This document shows positions 43,591 through 53,069 of a stretch of 57,301 bases of DNA, piece by piece. Each line of letters opens with the position of its first letter. Position 1 is the stretch's first letter. Location: positions 1,019,105 through 1,076,405 of the forward strand of contig JXCB02000027.1 of assembly GCA_000828075.3 (NCBI GenBank), written 5' to 3'. Made by a program: the position numbers and the translations under genes. The notes beneath the pieces are model-generated. The model was not told the DNA's origin and made no database searches. It saw only the letters and a list, made by a program, of their open reading frames with translations. This DNA comes from Tolypothrix campylonemoides VB511288 (lineage in GTDB: Bacteria > Cyanobacteriota > Cyanobacteriia > Cyanobacteriales > Nostocaceae).

Positions 43591-44433
43591 TTGGATGAAC
43601 TAAGGACAGTACTAGAGCTAGCAACCGAGGAAGAATTGCAGGATTTGACCGCAATTCTGTTTAGTCGTAAGTTTAATCCCCTAGATTATGTTCACACACC
43701 AGAACCGATAGACGTGCAAAGCCAAGGTCGCAAAGCCTGGCTAGATGCACTAGAACAGCGCTTTCGCTTTTTGGCAGCAGATGGGATGACGGTTTTGCGG
43801 GGACGCACGAAACAGGTGACTTACCGACAAGCCCTGATTCATGTGTGTAAGTATTTGAAAATACCTTATTCTAGGGAACTGACAACAGTTGATTTAGAAG
43901 CTGAGGTGTTTTTGCACCTGTTGGGACACGTATGGAAAAAATTGCCGGCGAAGGATAAGCAAAAATTGACCGTGCGGATACAGCGTCAGCTTGCTAAAGC
44001 AGAATTAAGTCAACCCCTACCACTGACATTGCAGCGAGATCCCCTAGGATTACTTTTCAAAGGCGGTAGCGCCCTGGCTGTCACCTCTGTTGTCCAGCCA
44101 TTGTTGCTCAAACAAATCGCCAATCAATTTGCGCTGCATTTTGCGACATATCAAGTTGCCAAAGAAGCAGCGATTCAAGGTTCTGGGATGGCTGCAAACC
44201 AGTTTCAAAACTATGTCGCAGTGCAGATGGCAAAACGGGGTATGGCTGTTAATGCGGCTCGATATGGGGTAGCTCGCAGCGTGTTTGCTATTGTAGGACC
44301 AATGATGTGGGGTTGGTTTTTTGCGGATTTGGGATGGAGAGCGATCGCCACTAACTATGGTCGGATCATACCCACTATATTCGCCTTAGCTCAAATTCGT
44401 CTGACTCGTGCTGAATGTTGGGAGCCTGCTTGA
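43591..44433 (+). CDS. YaaW-like family protein
   Basis: A 280-residue protein resembling YaaW. The helical N-terminal half (LEQRFRFLAADGMTVLRG...YRQALIHVCKYLKIPYS) is followed by DPLGLLFKGGSALAVTS and a C-terminal hydrophobic stretch (VARSVFAIVGPMMWGWFFADLGWRAI) that is probably membrane-associated. Function unknown. It starts with TTG 43591 (GGAGGAAGGG lies upstream). It overlaps the O-antigen ligase gene by 19 bp, so the two are likely co-transcribed. Confidence 0.75.
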   Translation: MDELRTVLELATEEELQDLTAILFSRKFNPLDYVHTPEPIDVQSQGRKAWLDALEQRFRFLAADGMTVLRGRTKQVTYRQALIHVCKYLKIPYSRELTTVDLEAEVFLHLLGHVWKKLPAKDKQKLTVRIQRQLAKAELSQPLPLTLQRDPLGLLFKGGSALAVTSVVQPLLLKQIANQFALHFATYQVAKEAAIQGSGMAANQFQNYVAVQMAKRGMAVNAARYGVARSVFAIVGPMMWGWFFADLGWRAIATNYGRIIPTIFALAQIRLTRAECWEPA

Positions 44434-45764
44434 AAACAGCTTTTCGTCATCCCAAACCTAGTTTGCAATCCTTGTGGAACTACGCCCAACTGGGATTGCT
44501 CGTCTTCCCACTGACTCCATTTTTTGGAGCTGTGGGTATAGTTTTGGCATCGCTAGGAACGTGGATCGCTCAATACCGCACAATCATTCGCCGCCCCCTT
44601 AACTGGGGGTTTGGTCTCCTGAGTGTGTTGCTGATCATCACCGCTGGCTTTGCCTATGACAAAACGGCGGCGTTCCTAGGTTTATTTAATTTCTTACCGT
44701 ATTTTATAGTTTTTGCTGGCTTCAGTGCCCTGATTCAGACTCCTGCACAATTGCGCCAAATGTCTTGGATTTTGGTGTTCAGTTCCCTACCAGTGGTGAT
44801 TTTTGGATTTGGGCAGTTGTTTTTGGACTGGTCTTTTAAGATAAGAATTTTGTGGTTCGTCGTGGAATGGGACATAGAACCTGGAGGACAACCACTAGGT
44901 CGCATGGCTTCCATATTCATGTACGCCAACATCTTGGCTGGTTATTTGATGATAGTTTTTATCCTAGGGTTAGGGTTGTGGGTGGAAAACTATCGGCGTA
45001 TAAGGGAGATGAGGGAGATAAGGGGGATAACTTCCTCATCCTCCTCATCTGCCCATCTCACGTTGCTGTTCCTGAGTGTAGCGGTGATTGCCAATTTCGT
45101 GGCATTAATTTTAACTGACTCGCGGAATGCCTGGGCGATCGCTATGTTTGCTTGTTTAGCTTATGCGCTTTACGAAGGCTGGCGGATTCTTGTGGCTGGT
45201 GTCGCTGGTATCACCACTAGCGTACTTTTGGCTGCTTTTGCTCCTTTACCTGTGGCTGAATTGTTTCGTAAGGTCGTTCCTGCTTTCTTCTGGGCACGGT
45301 TAAACGACCAAATGTATCCTGATAGACCAGTCGCGTTACTCCGCAAAACACAGTGGCAATTTGCTTTATCTTTGGCTGGACAGCGTCCTTGGACTGGTTG
45401 GGGTTTACGCAATTTCACTTTACTTTATCAAGCAAAGATGGATGTTTGGTTGGGACATCCTCACAATTTGTTTTTGATGGTATTTGCTGAAACTGGGTTT
45501 CCCACCGCTCTTTTATTTTGTGCCTTACTCGTTTGGATATTTATTGCAGGTGTCCAAGTATTGCGAAAGTCACAACATATAGAGAACGAAGATAAATTGA
45601 TATTTTTCAGTTATCTTCTGGTTTTTGTATGCTGGGTGCTATTTAATACAGCCGACGTAAGCTTATTCGATTTTCGCTTAAATACACTCTCGTGGCTGTT
45701 ATTTTCTGCAATTTCTGGAGTTGCGTATCGCTACAAGCAGTACGAAAGGCTTCAGGTTAGATAA
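44415..45764 (+). CDS. O-antigen ligase/polymerase family membrane protein
   Basis: A 449-residue protein of the Wzy_C (O-antigen ligase) superfamily with about 11 membrane helices. The large periplasmic-loop signatures are ALILTDSRNAWAIAM (ligase Arg) and WLGHPHNLFLMVFAETG with the conserved His. Such proteins transfer a polysaccharide from the undecaprenyl carrier to lipid A or to another acceptor; IctB-like cyanobacterial relatives exist. At about residues 195-212 an MREIRGITSSSSSSAH stretch is coded by STRR DNA (GGGAGATGA/TCCTCAT) inside a loop, as in several other genes here. It begins within the preceding YaaW gene. Uptake of the lipid carrier would link to uppS. Confidence 0.83.
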   Translation: MLGACLKTAFRHPKPSLQSLWNYAQLGLLVFPLTPFFGAVGIVLASLGTWIAQYRTIIRRPLNWGFGLLSVLLIITAGFAYDKTAAFLGLFNFLPYFIVFAGFSALIQTPAQLRQMSWILVFSSLPVVIFGFGQLFLDWSFKIRILWFVVEWDIEPGGQPLGRMASIFMYANILAGYLMIVFILGLGLWVENYRRIREMREIRGITSSSSSSAHLTLLFLSVAVIANFVALILTDSRNAWAIAMFACLAYALYEGWRILVAGVAGITTSVLLAAFAPLPVAELFRKVVPAFFWARLNDQMYPDRPVALLRKTQWQFALSLAGQRPWTGWGLRNFTLLYQAKMDVWLGHPHNLFLMVFAETGFPTALLFCALLVWIFIAGVQVLRKSQHIENEDKLIFFSYLLVFVCWVLFNTADVSLFDFRLNTLSWLLFSAISGVAYRYKQYERLQVR

Positions 45765-45779
45765 AAACTTGCTGTGGAG

Positions 45780-45816
45780 TTAAGAAGAACGCAGAACACA
45801 GAACACAGAACGCAGC
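45780..45816. repeat. CAGAACA short repeats
   Basis: AAGAAGAACGCAGAACACAGAACACAGAACGCAGC, four to five CAGAACA/CAGAACG units in the spacer before the kinase gene. Related to the runs at about 4329 and 37455. Confidence 0.75.
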
Positions 45817-45948
45817 TTGGACATCGCCATAAATAAATGATGCTGTTGGCGAATTAATAGAATGTGAGGATTAAACAATTTCTATTACCACTCTTAGAGA
45901 GTTATAGCTAGATTAGAGACATTAGGCTGGTGATGAAGCAGGTGCTAG

Positions 45949-47130
45949 ATGCTGCAAGCAGAACAATTGTTACAAAATCGTTACCAACTCCAATGCCTAC
46001 TTGGTAACAATGGAATTCGCCAAACTTGGCTAGCATTGGATTTACAAGCTCCTGATGTACAAAAGAAGCAAGTTGTGGTTAAAATTCTTGCTTTTGGCGG
46101 TGCTGTACAATGGGACGACCTCAAACTATTTGAACGAGAAGCACAAATTCTCCAACAACTCAATCATCCCCGCATTCCCAAGTATGTTGATTACTTTTGT
46201 ATTGATGACCAAACACTCTGGTTTGGCTTAGTGCAAGAATATATCCCTGGTGAGTCTCTTAAGGAATTGCTAGTTCTTGGTAAAAGGTTTACACAAAAGC
46301 AAGCGCGGAAAATTGCTGTTGAAGTTTTAAATATTCTCACGGTTTTACATGAGTTAAATCCAGTGGTACTGCATCGGGATATCAAGCCGAGCAATTTAAT
46401 TTGGGGTGAAGACGATAATATTTATTTAGTTGATTTTGGCGCAGTTCAAGATAGAGCCGCAAAGGAGGGAGTTTCCTTCACTGTGGTGGGAACTTATGGT
46501 TATGCGCCAATGGAACAATTTGGCGGTAGAGCAGTTGCTGCATCGGACCTCTACGCCTTGGGAGCCAGTTTGATTCATCTGTTAACTGGTACTTCGCCCT
46601 CTGATTTGCCTCAGCGCGGTTTGCGAATTCAGTTTACTGACCGAGTCAACCTCAGTCCGAGTTTTGTCTCCTGGTTGGAAAAAATGACCGAACCAGCACC
46701 AGAGCAACGGTTTACCACAGCTCAGGAAGCACTCATTGCTCTCAAGTCTGGTCTGACTACCAAAAAGCAATCGCAAATCCCAGAAGTCATTAATAATTCT
46801 GGCTGCGGTATAAATAATATGACAGAACAAATTCCCGATGAAATTAAAGGGTGGAATTGGGGAGCATTTCTGTTACCTTGGTTGTGGTTGTGGACTAATC
46901 AAGTGTGGGCTGGTTTGTTCTGTTTTGTACCGCAAGTTGGTTGGATAACGACCATTGCACTTGGTGCTAAAGGCAATGAATGGGCTTGGAAAAGCAGACG
47001 CTGGCGCAGTATTCAACACTTTAAAGAACATCAAAGAGGTTGGGCGATCGCCGGGCTTCTTGTAGGCGCACCCATCAGTATTATTTTGTGGCTCGCCGCC
47101 CTTGGTTTGATCGGACAAGTATTTGGTTGA
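45949..47130 (+). CDS. Serine/threonine protein kinase with C-terminal membrane module
   Basis: A 393-residue Hanks-type kinase. K45 in VVVKIL is the ATP lysine, HRDIKPSN (142-149) the catalytic loop and VDFGAV (161-166) the metal motif; GTYGYAPMEQF is the activation-end APE-like block. From about residue 295 a separate C-terminal part (IKGWNWGAFLLPWLWLWTNQVWAGLFCFVPQVGWITTIALGAKGNEWAWKSRRW) has three to four membrane helices, a module also found alone in other cyanobacterial proteins. It would phosphorylate proteins at the membrane in response to an unknown cue. Complete; a stem-loop follows the stop. Confidence 0.92.
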   Translation: MLQAEQLLQNRYQLQCLLGNNGIRQTWLALDLQAPDVQKKQVVVKILAFGGAVQWDDLKLFEREAQILQQLNHPRIPKYVDYFCIDDQTLWFGLVQEYIPGESLKELLVLGKRFTQKQARKIAVEVLNILTVLHELNPVVLHRDIKPSNLIWGEDDNIYLVDFGAVQDRAAKEGVSFTVVGTYGYAPMEQFGGRAVAASDLYALGASLIHLLTGTSPSDLPQRGLRIQFTDRVNLSPSFVSWLEKMTEPAPEQRFTTAQEALIALKSGLTTKKQSQIPEVINNSGCGINNMTEQIPDEIKGWNWGAFLLPWLWLWTNQVWAGLFCFVPQVGWITTIALGAKGNEWAWKSRRWRSIQHFKEHQRGWAIAGLLVGAPISIILWLAALGLIGQVFG

Positions 47131-47144
47131 AAAACTTAACTGTG

Positions 47145-47170
47145 TAGAGACGTAGCATACTACGTCTCTA
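47145..47170. terminator. 11-bp stem-loop between kinase and msrA
   Basis: TAGAGACGTAG, loop CATA, CTACGTCTCTA. It lies 14 bp past the kinase stop and 7 bp before the msrA stop on the other strand, so it can serve both convergent genes. It belongs to the dispersed TAGAGACGTAGC palindrome type. Confidence 0.75.
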
Positions 47171-47176
47171 AATTCA

Positions 47177-47836
47177 TTAATCCTTGACAGTAATTCCTAC
47201 AGGACAAGCAACGTTTGTCCCCCCTAACCCACAATAGCCATTGGGGTTTTTCGCCAGATACTGCTGATGGTAATCTTCTGCGTAATAAAAATCAGGAGCA
47301 TCCAGAATTTCAGTAGTAATCTTTCCATAACCTGAGGCGGTTAGGGCTTGCTGATAAGCGTCCCGCGATGCTTCTGCTTGATTCTTTTGTTCTTCTGAAT
47401 ATACGTAAATTCCTGAACGGTACTGAGTACCCACGTCGTTACCCTGACGCATTCCTTGGGTGGGATCGTGGTTTTCCCAGAAGACTTTGAGTAATTCAGA
47501 ATAACTTATGATCTCCGGGTCAAAGACGACTAGCACCACTTCATTATGACCTGTGCGTCCGCTACACACTTCTTTATAGGTGGGGTTGGGCGTTATTCCA
47601 GCCGCGTAACCCACTGCTGTGGTGAAAACTCCCTCAAGTTGCCAGAATTTGCGTTCTGCACCCCAAAAGCACCCCATACCAAAAACCGCCACTTCCATAC
47701 CTCCTGGATATGGGGGCTTGAGTGAATTACCGTTGACATAGTGACGCTCAGGTACTGCCATTTCTTCTGCCCGTCCTGGCAAAGCTTCCTCAGGAGTAGG
47801 TAGGGTTAATTTTTTACCAAATCCAAATAGTACCAT
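47177..47836 (-). CDS. msrA: Peptide-methionine (S)-S-oxide reductase
   Basis: A 219-residue MsrA that repairs oxidised methionine. The catalytic Cys56 is in [13 protein letters not shown], followed by [12 protein letters not shown] and [23 protein letters not shown]; the C-terminal [23 protein letters not shown] holds the resolving cysteines. An N-terminal stretch of about 48 residues ([23 protein letters not shown]) precedes the domain, as in plant and cyanobacterial MsrA. Complete length. Confidence 0.96.
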   Translation of the reverse strand: MVLFGFGKKLTLPTPEEALPGRAEEMAVPERHYVNGNSLKPPYPGGMEVAVFGMGCFWGAERKFWQLEGVFTTAVGYAAGITPNPTYKEVCSGRTGHNEVVLVVFDPEIISYSELLKVFWENHDPTQGMRQGNDVGTQYRSGIYVYSEEQKNQAEASRDAYQQALTASGYGKITTEILDAPDFYYAEDYHQQYLAKNPNGYCGLGGTNVACPVGITVKD

Positions 47837-47960
47837 TGATTTTTACTCTGGGTTATTATGACAATATTCTTTACCTTACTTAACATTTTAAAGATTTTGG
47901 CATCTGTTTGTCAGACGGTGTCAAGTTTCAGCACGGAAAATCTCTTCAGTCATCTACCGA

Positions 47961-50255
47961 CTAAACCCCAGCAGGTTCAGGAACGATTGACACACACGCA
48001 TGTACTAATGGTAACAGCCGACCAAGTTGCTCTTGCCCATTGACAGCTAAATCACTATGACACAGATAGACTTTCTCAGACACGCGAGCGAGCAAATCTG
48101 CCAGAATTCTTCGTAGTCGTTGTTCTTCTGCCGATTGTTCATCTTCTACTGTCCAAGGTGCGCCCCGCCTTTCTTGAAGAAAGAATGGCGCACCGAACAA
48201 AGTCGCTGCACCGCCTTTTGCCCACAAAGGCGAACCAGCATCCAACCAAAAATGCCAACGGTGCGATCGCCTACTTGAGCGATACTGGAAGATAGTAGCC
48301 AATGTGACAGCGTTTGCTTGAGGTCCTAAAGGACGAACAGGGTATGGATTGGCGGTAATGGTACCACGCCGCAGCAGTTGTATGAAGTCAGCAATTGTTT
48401 CATGTGATGACTTAGAAACATTTCCTCTCTGGGCGTCTTTGTGTTCTCCCGTCTTTGTATCCGTATATGTATGGGTTTGCCGCAATCTAGTATCAATTTC
48501 CCAGTAGTGTTGAGCAGTTTCTAGTAGTTTGCGCAATGCTGCCAATTCGTCATAGGAGAGATTGCTGCCATTCCACAAAAAGCGCTGAATTGCCCTATCT
48601 AAAAGAGAAATGGGACTAGGAATCAAACGCATCTCCTGCTGCGCTCTCTGCTCCTCTAACCACTGCAATATTTCACTATAAGCCGTAGTAGCTGCATATC
48701 CGAGTCTATCCCAACGGTCAAACGTCGTTACAGGCAGCAAATTGGGTTTATCTGGATGCGGTACAAAGCAATAGTCTGCTATCAATCCCGCCCTGACGGG
48801 ATCAATGTGTGGGAATGAGGGGGATGGGGGGGATGAAAAAGTGTTTTCTTCCCCTACTCCCCCTGCTCCCCTGCTCCCCTGCTCCCCTGCTCCCCCTGTT
48901 TCCCCTACTGGAGAAACTCTGCGACTCAACACAACCAACATCTCCGCGACAGCATCTCGATCCACTAAGCGTCCCAAGCCGGGATAAACGAACGCAAGGA
49001 CGGTGAGTAATCCTCTGATGATGGGTGAACTAATCAAAGGGCGTTGTTCGTTGGGAGCCTCTACTGGAATATTTTGCTTGGTGAGGATTTCTGTGAGGGT
49101 GTAACGGGCGATCGCATCCAAACCTGGTGCAATGATCGCCACTTCGTTCGGCTGTACACGCCCAAGTTTTACGGCTTTAACAATGACCTCAGCCGTTTGC
49201 CGTAATAATTGGGCGCGGGAGGTTGTTTGAATTGACTGCACTGTCTGTGGTAAACTCAAGCCAAATGTCTGTTCTGTAATGAGATCCAACATTGGTGTTG
49301 TTAAGGTATCGGAAAGACATGAAAAAGCAGGCTGAGTTAAAGTTTCTTGCTGACAAACTGTTGATAGTCCTTCCAAGTAGTTGGGGTCGGCTCCGAGTCC
49401 CAAACGTACCACACTATCGGGATTATAGCTAAACGCCGCAACTGCACCGCCCTTTAGGAGCAACTCAAACAGATGACGTGATAGGGCAGGGTAATCTTGC
49501 ACGTCATCAGCCAGCAATGCCTGATAGCGTTTTGTGAGCTGTTGCTGGTAAATCGGATTTGGTAACAGGTATGTGCCATAAAGTTCGGTAACAATTCCAT
49601 ATGTCAGGAATCCTCTCTTTAAACACCAGTTACGCCAATTAACTAGCAAAGATACGATGAACTCAGGTTCTAGGTTTATGTTATTCTCGTTTTGTGCTGC
49701 GGCACTTACCAAAATCTTGTCAATGCTCTCACAAGTTGTGCCGCTGTAAGCCGCTAATTGTAGTAAATCCAAGATGCGGCGTACCAATCGGTACTCATTT
49801 TCTCCCATGCGGCGCAAAGCTTCCTCGTCCAATTGGGAACGCCACAGCTTCGTTGCTAATTCCTGTTCAGTTTCTGGACGCAGTCGTACTGGAAATTGCG
49901 CCTTCAACTTCAACGACTCAATCAGCAAAGGCCAAAATAAAATAACTTCATCCTGAATAAAACCTAAAGGTGTCTTGCAACGTACTGGATATTTTCCCTC
50001 AGTTGCCGTGACAATTCTATCCGCCAAATCTCGGCGATTTTCGTCATTAGCAGCCAAAGCTAAGATCCCTGGTTCTGTTTGATGAAGATACAAGCGTTTT
50101 GGTATAATCTCGCTGTTTTTTTGTCCTCGGTTTTTCGTATAATAAGATTCTTTAGCGCCACTTTCACTGACTACCCAATTACAAAACTGCTTCACCAAGC
50201 GAGCAGTCTTACCGCTGCGGCTAGATCCTGTTATCCAAAGGAAATTAGAATTCAC
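47961..50255 (-). CDS. UvrD/AddB-like helicase-nuclease subunit
   Basis: A 764-residue SF1-type ATPase with Walker A GSSRSGKTARL at about 10-20 and a Walker B-like ALLADDVQDYPAL at about 246-258. FVNWRNWCLKRGFLTYGI and the later FDRWDRLGYAATTAY fit UvrD/AddB-like repair helicases of cyanobacteria; AddB resolves or processes double-strand breaks together with a nuclease. Residues about 448-485 (VSPVGETGGAGEQGSRGAGGVGEENTFSSPPSP) are encoded by a GGGGAGC STRR inserted in frame at about 48815-48910, with the flanking helices intact. No nuclease-type cysteine cluster was seen. Its exact partner is unknown. Confidence 0.72.
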   Translation of the reverse strand: MNSNFLWITGSSRSGKTARLVKQFCNWVVSESGAKESYYTKNRGQKNSEIIPKRLYLHQTEPGILALAANDENRRDLADRIVTATEGKYPVRCKTPLGFIQDEVILFWPLLIESLKLKAQFPVRLRPETEQELATKLWRSQLDEEALRRMGENEYRLVRRILDLLQLAAYSGTTCESIDKILVSAAAQNENNINLEPEFIVSLLVNWRNWCLKRGFLTYGIVTELYGTYLLPNPIYQQQLTKRYQALLADDVQDYPALSRHLFELLLKGGAVAAFSYNPDSVVRLGLGADPNYLEGLSTVCQQETLTQPAFSCLSDTLTTPMLDLITEQTFGLSLPQTVQSIQTTSRAQLLRQTAEVIVKAVKLGRVQPNEVAIIAPGLDAIARYTLTEILTKQNIPVEAPNEQRPLISSPIIRGLLTVLAFVYPGLGRLVDRDAVAEMLVVLSRRVSPVGETGGAGEQGSRGAGGVGEENTFSSPPSPSFPHIDPVRAGLIADYCFVPHPDKPNLLPVTTFDRWDRLGYAATTAYSEILQWLEEQRAQQEMRLIPSPISLLDRAIQRFLWNGSNLSYDELAALRKLLETAQHYWEIDTRLRQTHTYTDTKTGEHKDAQRGNVSKSSHETIADFIQLLRRGTITANPYPVRPLGPQANAVTLATIFQYRSSRRSHRWHFWLDAGSPLWAKGGAATLFGAPFFLQERRGAPWTVEDEQSAEEQRLRRILADLLARVSEKVYLCHSDLAVNGQEQLGRLLPLVHACVSIVPEPAGV
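48807..48910. repeat. STRR insertion inside the helicase gene
   Basis: GGGAATGAGGGGGATGGGGGGGATG followed by TCCCCTACTCCCCCTGCTCCCCTGCTCCCCTG units, in the reading frame of the gene on the minus strand. It adds a Gly/Glu/Ser/Pro-rich loop to the protein. Confidence 0.85.
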
Positions 50256-50333
50256 AAATTATCTCCTTCGAGATTTGTTAATATACTTCGTACGTTAACT
50301 TATGTTTAAGACTCTTAAAACAATGCTGGATTA

Positions 50334-51668
50334 TTGCCTACAATGATTAGTTCTGTTTTTCGTCAAAAAATATACCCTTTTTTAGTAAGAGCTTACCAGT
50401 GGTACTTACGCACATCAGAGCGTTCTCTGGATCAAGCTTATGAACAGGCATTGCAGATTAAGGCGATAGAAGACGAACATTTTAATGGTAATAAAATAGA
50501 CTTTGACTCAACCAGGTATAGCCGCAGTGTTATGGATTATTTTGAGTCAGACGTTAAAAAACACTTAAGAATTATCCGAATGCGGCTAACAGAGTTTAAG
50601 GCAAGTCGTTTGTTTCTGAACGATAAGAATGAAAAAGCCGCAAGGCAATTTGGTATACAGTATCCGCACCTTTCCTTGATTCTAGAAAAGCTCAAATTCA
50701 TTGATGAAGTCACAGGAAAATATAAATTTGATGAAATCTATACAAATGATTCAAAAGTTGCAAATACAAACAATAGCTTACCAATAGTAGAGCCCTCAAG
50801 AAATCAATTAAAAGAACCAAATTCATCAATTAAAAAATTAAATAATCAATCAGTTACAAGTAAAACAAATACAACAGGAGTCTTACCGCGTTCGATTTTT
50901 AATACCTTTAGTCGTTTGCAAATTGAGTTAGATCCTAAGGCGGAACAAGATGTTGTTAAAAATTTCCGTACGACACAAAGAAGAACAATAATATCTGTTA
51001 GATTTCTTCTTCTGCTCATCATAGTTCCTATTCTGACTCATCAATTGTCAAAAGCCTTGGTTGTAGGACCAATTGTTGACCGATTCTTTGATAGAAATCA
51101 TGAAAAAACGGCAGTTTTCCTCAATTATGAAATGGAAGAGGAAGCGCTACAAGAATTAGAAAGATTTGAAGAAAGAATAAAATTTAATAACTTACTTGGC
51201 ACGAGCGAATTACTGTCTCCTGAGCAATTGGAAACTGAAGTAAAAACAAAGGCTCGTGAGATTGCTGAAGAGTTTCGTGCCACGAGTTCTAATGCTATTA
51301 AAAACGTTTTTGCAGATATATTGTCGGTCGTGACTTTCACCTGGCTTTTACTTGTTAGCAAACGAGAAATCGCGGTACTCAAAGACTTTTTTGACCATGT
51401 CGTCTATGGTTTGAGTGATAGTGCCAAGGCATTTATTATCATTTTGTTCACGGATATTTTTGTCGGTTTCCACTCTCCTCATGGTTGGGAAGTCATTCTA
51501 GATGGGATTTCGCGCCATTGGGGATTACCAGCAAATCACGATTTCATTTTCTTATTTATCGCCACATTTCCAGTGATTTTAGATACTATCTTCAAATACT
51601 GGATATTCCGGTACTTAAATCGTATATCGCCTTCTGCTGTTGCTACATATCACAACATGAATGAGTAA
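50334..51668 (+). CDS. pxcA: Proton extrusion protein PxcA (CemA family)
   Basis: A 441-444-residue protein with the family opening FRQKIYPFLVRAYQWYLRTSERSLDQAYEQALQIKAIEDEHFNG and the C-terminal CemA domain, with helices at about 220-240, 325-340 (NAIKNVFADILSVVTFTWLLLVSKREI), 362-380 and 405-425. PxcA drives light-induced proton efflux across the cytoplasmic membrane and is the homologue of plastid CemA. The frame starts with TTG 50334; ATG 50343 (MISSVFRQK) is more likely and shortens it by three residues. The middle linker (about 145-185) is Asn/Ser-rich and poorly conserved. Confidence 0.93.
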   Translation: MPTMISSVFRQKIYPFLVRAYQWYLRTSERSLDQAYEQALQIKAIEDEHFNGNKIDFDSTRYSRSVMDYFESDVKKHLRIIRMRLTEFKASRLFLNDKNEKAARQFGIQYPHLSLILEKLKFIDEVTGKYKFDEIYTNDSKVANTNNSLPIVEPSRNQLKEPNSSIKKLNNQSVTSKTNTTGVLPRSIFNTFSRLQIELDPKAEQDVVKNFRTTQRRTIISVRFLLLLIIVPILTHQLSKALVVGPIVDRFFDRNHEKTAVFLNYEMEEEALQELERFEERIKFNNLLGTSELLSPEQLETEVKTKAREIAEEFRATSSNAIKNVFADILSVVTFTWLLLVSKREIAVLKDFFDHVVYGLSDSAKAFIIILFTDIFVGFHSPHGWEVILDGISRHWGLPANHDFIFLFIATFPVILDTIFKYWIFRYLNRISPSAVATYHNMNE

Positions 51669-51773
51669 TGAAATGGGTTAGTGGTTTGTCGTTAGGGGTA
51701 GGATGTAGGCAATTTTCATCACACCCTACACTTAAGAGATAATCACCAGTAGCCAGCCACTAACTCTCAACGT

Positions 51774-53069
51774 ATGAAAAAGACACTTGCAGCCATCTTC
51801 ATTAGCCTTCCCATAGTTCCTGCAATTGTGTTATTACCTATGCGACCTTTGGGATATTTAGCACTAAGTAGGTTGGAGTGTAGGGTGACAAAGTGGGAAT
51901 TACCAGTATCCTCTCAAACACAATTACAGGATACCAATGTCCAACAGCAAGCAGCGCCAACTCCATTGCTACCTATCCAAAAGCCACCGTTTCCTTGTTG
52001 CAAAGGCGATAGTTCGTGTCTCGATAACCAATTATGGGGCGAAAACGGTCAATTACCAGATAAAAAGGCTTTGTTGGCGGCTGTTGAAAAAAGTTTACAA
52101 TATCTGTTTTCTAGCAACGCAGCTGCGGCGTATCAAGGGTATCAGGTGGGGGAAATTACAAACGTTCATGTGATCAAAAGTTTGCAAAGATTCCGGGAAC
52201 TGGTACTCAAGTCTAAATCAGCCGCCGAACTTAATGCAGCGATCGCCAAGGAATTTGTTTTTTATCAGTCCGTGGGGAGAGACAAGAAAGGTTTGGTGTT
52301 GTTTACTGCGTATTATGAACCAATTTATGCTGCTAGTCGTGTTCCCACAGCAGAATATCGCTATCCTGTTTATCGCTTACCACCTGACATTGACTCATGG
52401 CAAAAACCTCATCCTACACGCTTGGAACTAGAAGGAGCTGATGGTTTGCAAGGATCAAAAGGTCGGTTGCGCGGGTTAGAGTTGTTTTGGTTTCGCGATC
52501 GCCTCGAACCATACCAAGCACAAATTCAAGGTTCGGCTAAACTTCAGCTTCCTGATGGGACTCAAACAACAATAGGTTATGCCGGTAACACTGCTTATAA
52601 CTACAAGAGCATTGGGCGAGAACTGGCGAATGATGGTAAGTTAGCGCTTGAGGGTCTAACTATGCCGAAGATCCTCGATTATTTTCAGAAGTATCCACAA
52701 CAGTTAAATGTTTATATTCCTCGCGACCCCAGTTTTGTGTTTTTTCAAGAAAATTATGGTGCGCCAGCACAAGGTTCGATTAGAGTACCGCTGACACCAG
52801 AACGCTCAATCGCAACAGATAAATCCCTTATGCCTCCTGGTGCTTTGGCGTTGATTCGCGCTCCTTTTCCATTTGTCAATAATTTTTCCGGACGGATGGA
52901 GCATCGTATTGTAAGTAGATATGTTCTTGATCAAGATACAGGAGGTGCAATTAAAGGTGCGGGAAGAGTAGATTATTTTCTGGGTTCTGGTAAGGTGGCG
53001 GGCGATCGCGCTGGCGTGACTGTTAGTTATGGACAGTTATATTATTTGTTACTTAAGTCTAATAAATAA
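51774..53069 (+). CDS. mltA: MltA-type lytic murein transglycosylase
   Basis: A 431-residue exported enzyme that cuts the glycan strand of peptidoglycan with formation of 1,6-anhydro ends. An N-terminal membrane/signal segment (about 4-24) is followed by a Pro/Gln spacer and then the MltA barrel (LVLFTAYYEPIYAASRVPTAEYRYPVYRLP, IGRELANDGKL, MPKILDYFQ, SFVFFQE) and the C-terminal 3D domain with the Asp series RYVLDQDTGGAIKGAGRVDYFLGSGKVAGDRAG. All expected catalytic Asp residues are present. Length somewhat above the E. coli enzyme because of the spacer. Confidence 0.94.
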   Translation: MKKTLAAIFISLPIVPAIVLLPMRPLGYLALSRLECRVTKWELPVSSQTQLQDTNVQQQAAPTPLLPIQKPPFPCCKGDSSCLDNQLWGENGQLPDKKALLAAVEKSLQYLFSSNAAAAYQGYQVGEITNVHVIKSLQRFRELVLKSKSAAELNAAIAKEFVFYQSVGRDKKGLVLFTAYYEPIYAASRVPTAEYRYPVYRLPPDIDSWQKPHPTRLELEGADGLQGSKGRLRGLELFWFRDRLEPYQAQIQGSAKLQLPDGTQTTIGYAGNTAYNYKSIGRELANDGKLALEGLTMPKILDYFQKYPQQLNVYIPRDPSFVFFQENYGAPAQGSIRVPLTPERSIATDKSLMPPGALALIRAPFPFVNNFSGRMEHRIVSRYVLDQDTGGAIKGAGRVDYFLGSGKVAGDRAGVTVSYGQLYYLLLKSNK

